A model generated the notes under the pieces. The model made no database searches. It was not told where the DNA came from and was given only the letters and a program-made list of their open reading frames with translations. Position numbers and translations under genes: made by a program. Source: an uncultured Mycoplasmatota bacterium (GTDB taxonomy: Bacteria > Bacillota_I > Bacilli_A > RF39 > UBA660). From it: a DNA stretch of 10,158 nt. The stretch is taken from NCBI GenBank assembly GCA_947087145.1, contig CAMUBM010000014.1, positions 1-10,158 of the forward strand, read 5' to 3'. Below are positions 7,708 through 10,158 of this stretch, in pieces; positions within the stretch are counted from its first letter, which is position 1, and each line of letters starts with the position of its first letter.

Positions 7708-7845
7708 GAGTAAATATTGTTCGTTAAAATAATAATTCATCTATTGATTACTTATCAAATTAAAATCAGACTATAAGTATATTTTAAAGTTTGAATAATT
7801 CGAACAGCTTCGTCAATGCTGCCCGAGAGAAAAGTACACTTTTTA

Positions 7846-8574
7846 TTATAAAAGATTATAATATTGAAGAAATTCATATAAAAAAGGAGCTAGTATTTTT
7901 ATATCTATATTATTATTTTCTATCATCCACAATAAAATATCTAAACATTTATAAGAATTATTAAGTTTAATCAAAGTAATTTTATTTGGTGGAATTGATA
8001 TATTACTAAAGGTGTGCATATTCCAGTAATCCATCTTTTTACTACTCATTTTATGTTGCTTAGCATATACCATTTTTAACAATTTTCTATTAAACTTTTG
8101 AGCTTTTACTTCGTCTATATCTTTATAAGAAAAATCCTTTTCTTCTTCTAAATCTAATAAAAGAAAACAACTATTATCTAATATTTCTTTCATAATTTTA
8201 AACGACTTAATTTTAAATGGTTTAAATTTGAATTCAAACCAAACCACTATATTAACAATAATTGCTATAAAATAGTGAATTAAAGGCAGTCGCATTATAA
8301 AGGTACAAAAACGATAAAATGGTATATCTGCTTTTTTACCTGGTAAATCAGTTAGTCTTTTAGCAATTAACCACCTTATCCATGAATCAAATATGGAAAA
8401 TACTCCTTTTGGGGCTATTGCAAAAAATATTTTTTCTGTAGTTTCTATTCCTGTTGCACTATCACCAATTTTAGGAAGCAATCCTTTTTCAGCTATACTT
8501 TCGATGTTGTTTTTATTTGTATAATGAAAAAACGAATAACAAATGTCTATATCTTTTATATCTTCAAATTTCAT
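7846..8574 (-). CDS. Conserved-looking hypothetical protein, possible ADP-ribosyltransferase-like fold
   Basis: This 242-residue protein starts at ATG 8574-8572, with AAGGAG (8588-8583) eight bases upstream; an in-frame TTG 18 bases further up lies before that site and is not the start. The N-terminus reads SFFHYTNKNNIESIAEKGLLPKI (14-36). The spacing H-Y-T...NI..I...GL resembles the opening NAD-binding element of DarT-like and other ADP-ribosyltransferase-fold proteins. A C-terminal segment (YWNMHTFSN..IPPNKITLIKL) resembles their closing strand region. Residues 96-113 are hydrophobic and could be a membrane or buried helix. I cannot assign a catalytic glutamate, so enzymatic activity is unproven, and the resemblance is from memory of family patterns. 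No antitoxin-like partner (such as a macrodomain) is adjacent. It is probably transcribed alone from the promoter at 8678-8706 and has a hairpin in its leader. Confidence 0.7.
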   Translation of the reverse strand: MKFEDIKDIDICYSFFHYTNKNNIESIAEKGLLPKIGDSATGIETTEKIFFAIAPKGVFSIFDSWIRWLIAKRLTDLPGKKADIPFYRFCTFIMRLPLIHYFIAIIVNIVVWFEFKFKPFKIKSFKIMKEILDNSCFLLLDLEEEKDFSYKDIDEVKAQKFNRKLLKMVYAKQHKMSSKKMDYWNMHTFSNISIPPNKITLIKLNNSYKCLDILLWMIENNNIDIKILAPFLYEFLQYYNLL

Positions 8575-8637
8575 TAATTTTACTCCTTGCAAAGAATCAC
8601 ACGAATAATGATCATGTCGTTATACAAGTGTGTTTTT

Positions 8638-8662
8638 ACTAAATTGACATTATCAATTTAGT
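8638..8662. repeat. Perfect 10-bp inverted repeat in the leader of the 7846-8574 gene
   Basis: ACTAAATTGA (8638-8647) and TCAATTTAGT (8653-8662) are exact inverse complements around CATTA. On the minus strand this would be a hairpin starting about 9 bases from the predicted 5' end of the mRNA and about 64 bases before the start codon. It also covers the -35 box of a possible plus-strand promoter. It may be a protein operator, an mRNA-stabilising 5' hairpin or a regulatory RNA element; no U-tract follows, so it is not a terminator. Confidence 0.7.
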
Positions 8663-8671
8663 TTATATAAA
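8644..8671 (+). promoter_or_regulatory. Candidate plus-strand promoter, antisense to the 8766-9323 gene
   Basis: TTGACA (8644-8649) is exact, and TATAAA (8666-8671) follows after 16 bases. A transcript from about 8679 would run antisense into the 3' end of the neighbouring minus-strand gene. In such AT-rich DNA chance promoters are common, so this is tentative. Confidence 0.35.
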
Positions 8672-8677
8672 TATTCT

Positions 8678-8706
8678 ATCATATTTTTAAACATATTAAA
8701 ACTCAA
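8678..8706 (-). promoter_or_regulatory. Promoter for the 7846-8574 gene
   Basis: On the minus strand, TTGAGT (8706-8701) and TATGAT (8683-8678) are separated by exactly 17 bases, giving a predicted start near 8671 and a leader of about 100 bases. The -35 box lies inside the terminator hairpin of the preceding gene (8699-8725), so the two elements are fused. Confidence 0.55.
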
Positions 8707-8725
8707 ACTATAAAAGTTCGAGTTT
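8699..8725 (-). terminator. Terminator hairpin for the 8766-9323 gene
   Basis: Read on the minus strand, AAACTCGAACT and AGTTTGAGTTT form an 11-bp stem with one G-U pair and a 5-base loop, followed by a short T-tract (TTTTAATATG). It lies about 40 bases after the stop codon of the minus-strand gene. The U-tract is weak, so termination may be incomplete. Confidence 0.6.
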
Positions 8726-8765
8726 CCTATCATTCTGTTGCCTTAAGGAGGACATTCATTAACTT

Positions 8766-9323
8766 TTAAGGTTTAATATTATTTTGATATCTTTCAATTT
8801 TTTTAATATATTTTTCCAAATCGATAATAGAAACTCTATTTATAAACTCATCAATCATCTCTTTAGGTAAAATACAATCTTCATAAACTTTTCCAGAATA
8901 ATATTCACTAGGATAATCTTTATAATCATTTTCTGTAATATTATACTTTTCAGATAAATAAAGATTTAAATGATCATAAGCAAAATATAAATCTTTGCAA
9001 AAATCTTCATAACTATTGTTTAACAAATATTCTTCTGTAAAACATTCTTTAAAAAATAAATAATCAGTTACTAGATGTAAGAACCAACCTAATTCAAATT
9101 CATTTAAGATTTCATGTTCTTTTAAGAAAGCATATAAATTTACTTTACCTCGAACATGGCTTACATTATCGCTTTCACGACTTTTATTAGTATAATGTGA
9201 TTCATCATTATTTGAAGCTGCATCTGGATAGAGAGTTCCTGCAATTACTTTATCATAATTTAATTCTTTATGTTCTTCTAAATATTTTTTAGCTACTGCT
9301 AAATGTATTGTTGCACAAGCCAT
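8766..9323 (-). CDS. Putative zinc-dependent phospholipase C family protein
   Basis: A 185-residue, all-helical-looking protein. It begins MACATIHLAVAKKYL and continues with GTLYPDAASNNDESHYT, then GWFLHLVTDYLFF. The ordered potential metal ligands H7, D34, H43, H83 and D87 follow the pattern of the zinc-dependent phospholipase C / S1-P1 nuclease superfamily, in which such residues bind a zinc cluster. Many Firmicute relatives are annotated this way without known substrate. There is no signal peptide, unlike secreted phospholipases, so a cytoplasmic role is likely. I chose ATG 9323-9321 because AGAAAGAAG (9340-9332) is then 8 bases upstream; ATG 9329, two codons earlier, is possible but too close to that site. 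The gene has a terminator at 8699-8725. Its promoter is not clear; a TATAAT on the minus strand at 9441-9436 lacks a good -35. Confidence 0.65.
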   Translation of the reverse strand: MACATIHLAVAKKYLEEHKELNYDKVIAGTLYPDAASNNDESHYTNKSRESDNVSHVRGKVNLYAFLKEHEILNEFELGWFLHLVTDYLFFKECFTEEYLLNNSYEDFCKDLYFAYDHLNLYLSEKYNITENDYKDYPSEYYSGKVYEDCILPKEMIDEFINRVSIIDLEKYIKKIERYQNNIKP

Positions 9324-9356
9324 ATCCATCACTTCTTTCTAATTTACTAAGTCAAT

Positions 9357-9371
9357 TTGCAAGTGTGTTTT
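9357..9371. repeat. Copy of the 12-mer CAAGTGTGTTTT shared by two leaders
   Basis: CAAGTGTGTTTT occurs at 9360-9371, upstream of the phospholipase-like gene, and at 8625-8636, upstream of the 7846-8574 gene, in the same orientation relative to both genes. Bases 9357-9365 (TTGCAAGTG) also equal the reverse complement of the terminator loop at 9656-9664. It could be a shared regulatory site or the relic of a duplication. Confidence 0.4.
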
Positions 9372-9406
9372 CACTTCGCGCTCTTGAAAAAATGAGCAAA
9401 AATTTT

Positions 9407-9420
9407 ACAAGCTTGCTTGT
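9407..9420. repeat. Palindrome overlapping the toxin promoter -35
   Basis: ACAAGC-TT-GCTTGT is a perfect inverted repeat whose right arm overlaps the -35 box TTGTTT (9417-9422) of the small-peptide transcript. The location fits an operator, although no regulator is identified. Confidence 0.4.
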
Positions 9421-9445
9421 TTAAATGTTGCAGATATTATATAAT
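9417..9445 (+). promoter_or_regulatory. Promoter of the small hydrophobic peptide mRNA
   Basis: A consensus -10 TATAAT (9440-9445) lies 17 bases after TTGTTT (9417-9422, three of six matches to the -35 consensus). The predicted transcription start is near 9452, giving a 5' leader of about 55 bases before the peptide and a transcript of about 235 nt ending at the 9644-9687 terminator. Confidence 0.65.
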
Positions 9446-9466
9446 TCAAATAGAAACATTTGATGT

Positions 9467-9501
9467 GAGTGTCGTCCTCCAATCTTGAAAAGGAAAGGAG
9501 G
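9467..9501 (+). promoter_or_regulatory. Leader elements that can hide the ribosome binding site
   Basis: CCTCC (9476-9480) is complementary to GGAGG (9497-9501), the core of the very strong ribosome binding site AAAGGAGGT (9494-9502), so the leader can fold onto it. Just upstream, GAGTGTC (9467-9473) is complementary to GACACTC (9602-9608) at the end of the reading frame, allowing a 5'-3' contact. Both are features known from toxin mRNAs of type I systems. The pairings are seen; their use is inferred. Confidence 0.5.
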
Positions 9502-9506
9502 TAGAT

Positions 9507-9602
9507 ATTGATAAAACTAAGACTTTTATTTTGAAAGTTCTAAAGCTCATTGCTATCATTTTGTTACTTTCTGCCTTACTGGTGTTAGCAATAAAAAAAT
9601 AG
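9507..9602 (+). CDS. 31-residue hydrophobic peptide, candidate type I toxin (AUU start)
   Basis: An open frame after TGA 9486 encodes a charged start (DKTKTFILKVLK), a hydrophobic helix (about residues 14-29, IAIILLLSALLVLA) and a terminal IKK. This is the usual layout of type I toxin peptides that insert into the membrane, such as the BsrG, TxpA, Fst or C. difficile types, but I see no sequence match to any of them. AAAGGAGGT (9494-9502) is an excellent ribosome binding site. The only codon at proper spacing in this frame is ATT 9507, a rare start; the neighbouring TTG 9508 is out of frame and meets TGA after eight codons. TTG 9531 would be too distant. Either AUU is used to keep translation low, or an ATG has mutated or been misread. 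The convergent RNA at 9593-9708 overlaps its stop codon and 3' end. Confidence 0.6.
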   Translation: MDKTKTFILKVLKLIAIILLLSALLVLAIKK

Positions 9603-9628
9603 ACACTCTTCATCATTGATAGAGTGTC
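9593..9628 (-). terminator. Terminator of the antisense RNA
   Basis: GACACTCT (9602-9609) and AGAGTGTC (9621-9628) form a perfect 8-bp stem with an 11-base loop. On the minus strand the stem is followed by TA and seven T residues (9599-9593). On the plus strand no T-tract follows, so it should stop only minus-strand transcription. The A-run encodes the peptide's final lysines, so coding and terminator functions share bases. Confidence 0.75.
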
Positions 9629-9643
9629 ACAACTAATTTAATT

Positions 9644-9687
9644 AGAGGCAACATTCACTTGCAAGATCGAATGTTCCTCTTTTTTTA
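9644..9687 (+). terminator. Terminator of the peptide mRNA
   Basis: AGAGG + AACATTC (9644-9648, 9650-9656) pairs with GAATGTT + CCTCT (9669-9680), giving 12 base pairs with one bulged C at 9649 and a 12-base loop (9657-9668). A seven-base T-run follows at 9680-9686. On the minus strand no T-tract follows, so the antisense RNA can pass through it. The loop contains the palindrome CTTGCAAG. Confidence 0.88.
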
Positions 9688-9714
9688 TTTTATGCGAGCT
9701 CACTTGACATATTC

Positions 9715-9743
9715 ATAATATCATATTTTAAAATCATTGTCAA
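9715..9743 (-). promoter_or_regulatory. Strong promoter for the antisense RNA
   Basis: Read on the minus strand, TTGACA (9743-9738) and TATTAT (9720-9715) are separated by exactly 17 bases. That is a consensus -35 and a five-of-six -10, stronger than the peptide promoter, as expected for an antitoxin RNA made in excess. Transcription would start near 9708. Confidence 0.75.
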
Positions 9744-9769
9744 AAACTAATTAAACATTGAAAAATAAT

Positions 9770-10158
9770 CTAGAACATCAGTTTTTCAATTACATAATAA
9801 GGAATATCATCAATACTCATAGTAATTTGTTCCATCGTATCTCTATCTCTAATAGTAACCATATTGTTTTCAAATGTAGTATCATCAATGGTAATACAAA
9901 ATGGAGTGCCAATTGCATCTTGCCTTCTATATCTTTTACCAATAGAAGATGAATCATCCATTGTACACATAAAATAATTATTTAATTTGTTATAAACTTC
10001 TTTGGCTTTCTCAGAATGAACCTTTTTAATTAATGGCAATATAGCAACTTTATACGGAGCTAATGCTGGATGAAGTTTTAATACATCTCTAACACTTCCA
10101 TCATCTAAAGTTTCTTTTTTTAAAGCATCACATAAGAATACAAGCATCATTCTTCCTA
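9770..10158 (-). CDS. glyS: Glycyl-tRNA synthetase, C-terminal part (cut by window edge)
   Basis: The open frame runs from beyond the right edge to TAG at 9772-9770, and about 129 residues are visible. It is the end of the single-chain (alpha-2, glyQS-type) class II glycyl-tRNA synthetase, which joins glycine to tRNA-Gly in the cytoplasm. Recognisable parts are GRMMLVFLCDAL near motif 3, then the anticodon-binding domain: LKLHPALAPYKVAILPLIKK, the family hallmark SIGKRYRRQDAIGTPFCI, and TIRDRDTMEQI. The ATG pair at 10150-10145 is internal, because the frame stays open upstream of it. No convincing terminator follows the stop, so some transcription may read into the antitoxin RNA promoter region 27 bases downstream. 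This housekeeping gene marks the right border of the accessory segment. Confidence 0.93.
   Translation of the reverse strand, partial: GRMMLVFLCDALKKETLDDGSVRDVLKLHPALAPYKVAILPLIKKVHSEKAKEVYNKLNNYFMCTMDDSSSIGKRYRRQDAIGTPFCITIDDTTFENNMVTIRDRDTMEQITMSIDDIPYYVIEKLMF

Larger units (their letters stand above)
9593..9708 (-). ncRNA. Candidate antitoxin RNA convergent with the peptide mRNA
   Basis: A minus-strand promoter (9743-9715) and the minus-strand terminator (9628-9593) define an RNA of about 115 nt with no meaningful reading frame. It is fully complementary to the last 90 to 100 nt of the peptide mRNA, from the stop codon to its 3' end. Two strong hairpins would form in it, and the first carries a loop with the self-complementary CTTGCAAG, suited to kissing contacts. 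Convergent pairs overlapping at their 3' ends are the known layout of type I antitoxins such as SR4/bsrG, RatA/txpA and those of C. difficile. The RNA itself is predicted, not observed. Confidence 0.6.

Noticed and set aside
7801..7843. GC-richer patch CAGCTTCGTCAATGCTGCC and the palindrome AAAAGTACACTTTT after the minus-strand gene
   Set aside because: The stems are only 4 to 6 bp with no U-tract in a useful direction and no repeat elsewhere in the window, so no IS end, attachment site or terminator can be supported.
8644..8760. Plus-strand transcript from TTGACA 8644 as a coding gene
   Set aside because: No reading frame of useful length with a start and ribosome binding site lies on the plus strand there; only a possible antisense RNA remains.
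8731..8766. AAGGAGG at 8746-8752 with words resembling the 9644-9680 terminator (GGCAACA, GAATGTCCTCC on the minus strand), as a relic of a second TA locus
   Set aside because: The following frame (ATT AAC TTT TAA) is only three codons, the word order is swapped, and no hydrophobic peptide frame is present; the likeness is probably chance.
9508..9534. TTG 9508 as the start of the small peptide
   Set aside because: Its frame meets TGA after eight codons and would not include the hydrophobic segment; even if TGA were read as tryptophan, TAA follows two codons later.
9758..9952. Plus-strand open frame of 64 codons at the right end
   Set aside because: It lies antisense to the strongly recognisable glycyl-tRNA synthetase C-terminus and reads as low-complexity sequence.

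Overview
The window is low-GC DNA, with roughly two thirds or more A+T by eye. Gene starts mostly carry AGGAGG-type ribosome binding sites, and TGG is used for tryptophan. The gene families (an Mbeg1-like DUF2974 hydrolase, a MarR regulator with a two-gene ABC exporter, and a single-chain glycyl-tRNA synthetase) point to a Firmicute, probably an uncultured gut Bacilli or Erysipelotrichia-like lineage. This taxonomic placement is inferred from style, not from a marker.

Positions 1-1926 (+) hold two genes 51 bases apart: an unrecognised membrane-anchored protein and a DUF2974 alpha/beta hydrolase with an apparently intact Ser-Asp-His triad. Positions 1963-3013 (+) are a decayed stretch: a nitroreductase with two single-base frameshifts, running without an intervening stop into a GNAT acetyltransferase that carries an in-frame TAA.

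Positions 3100-7707 (+) form one compact operon: promoter, MarR repressor, ABC half-transporter 1, ABC half-transporter 2, terminator. The genes overlap by 7 and 8 bases. The two ABC proteins have complementary defects in their ATPase motifs, so together they should form a heterodimeric multidrug-type exporter with one degenerate and one active ATP site. The second subunit has an unusually large (about 190-residue) predicted extracytoplasmic loop between its first two membrane helices.

Positions 7846-9323 (-) carry two accessory genes. One is a conserved-looking hypothetical protein whose N-terminus resembles ADP-ribosyltransferase-like folds. The other resembles the zinc-dependent phospholipase C family. 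Their upstream regions share the 12-mer CAAGTGTGTTTT.

Positions 9417-9743 hold the most interesting element: a compact convergent locus that looks like an undescribed type I toxin-antitoxin module. A plus-strand promoter drives a short mRNA with a very strong, apparently sequestered ribosome binding site and a 31-residue hydrophobic peptide that seems to start at AUU. A minus-strand TTGACA-17-TATTAT promoter drives a roughly 115-nt RNA complementary to the 3' end of that mRNA. Each transcript has its own hairpin terminator lying inside the other transcript. The window ends inside the C-terminal part of glycyl-tRNA synthetase (-), whose stop lies about 27 bases upstream of the antisense RNA promoter.
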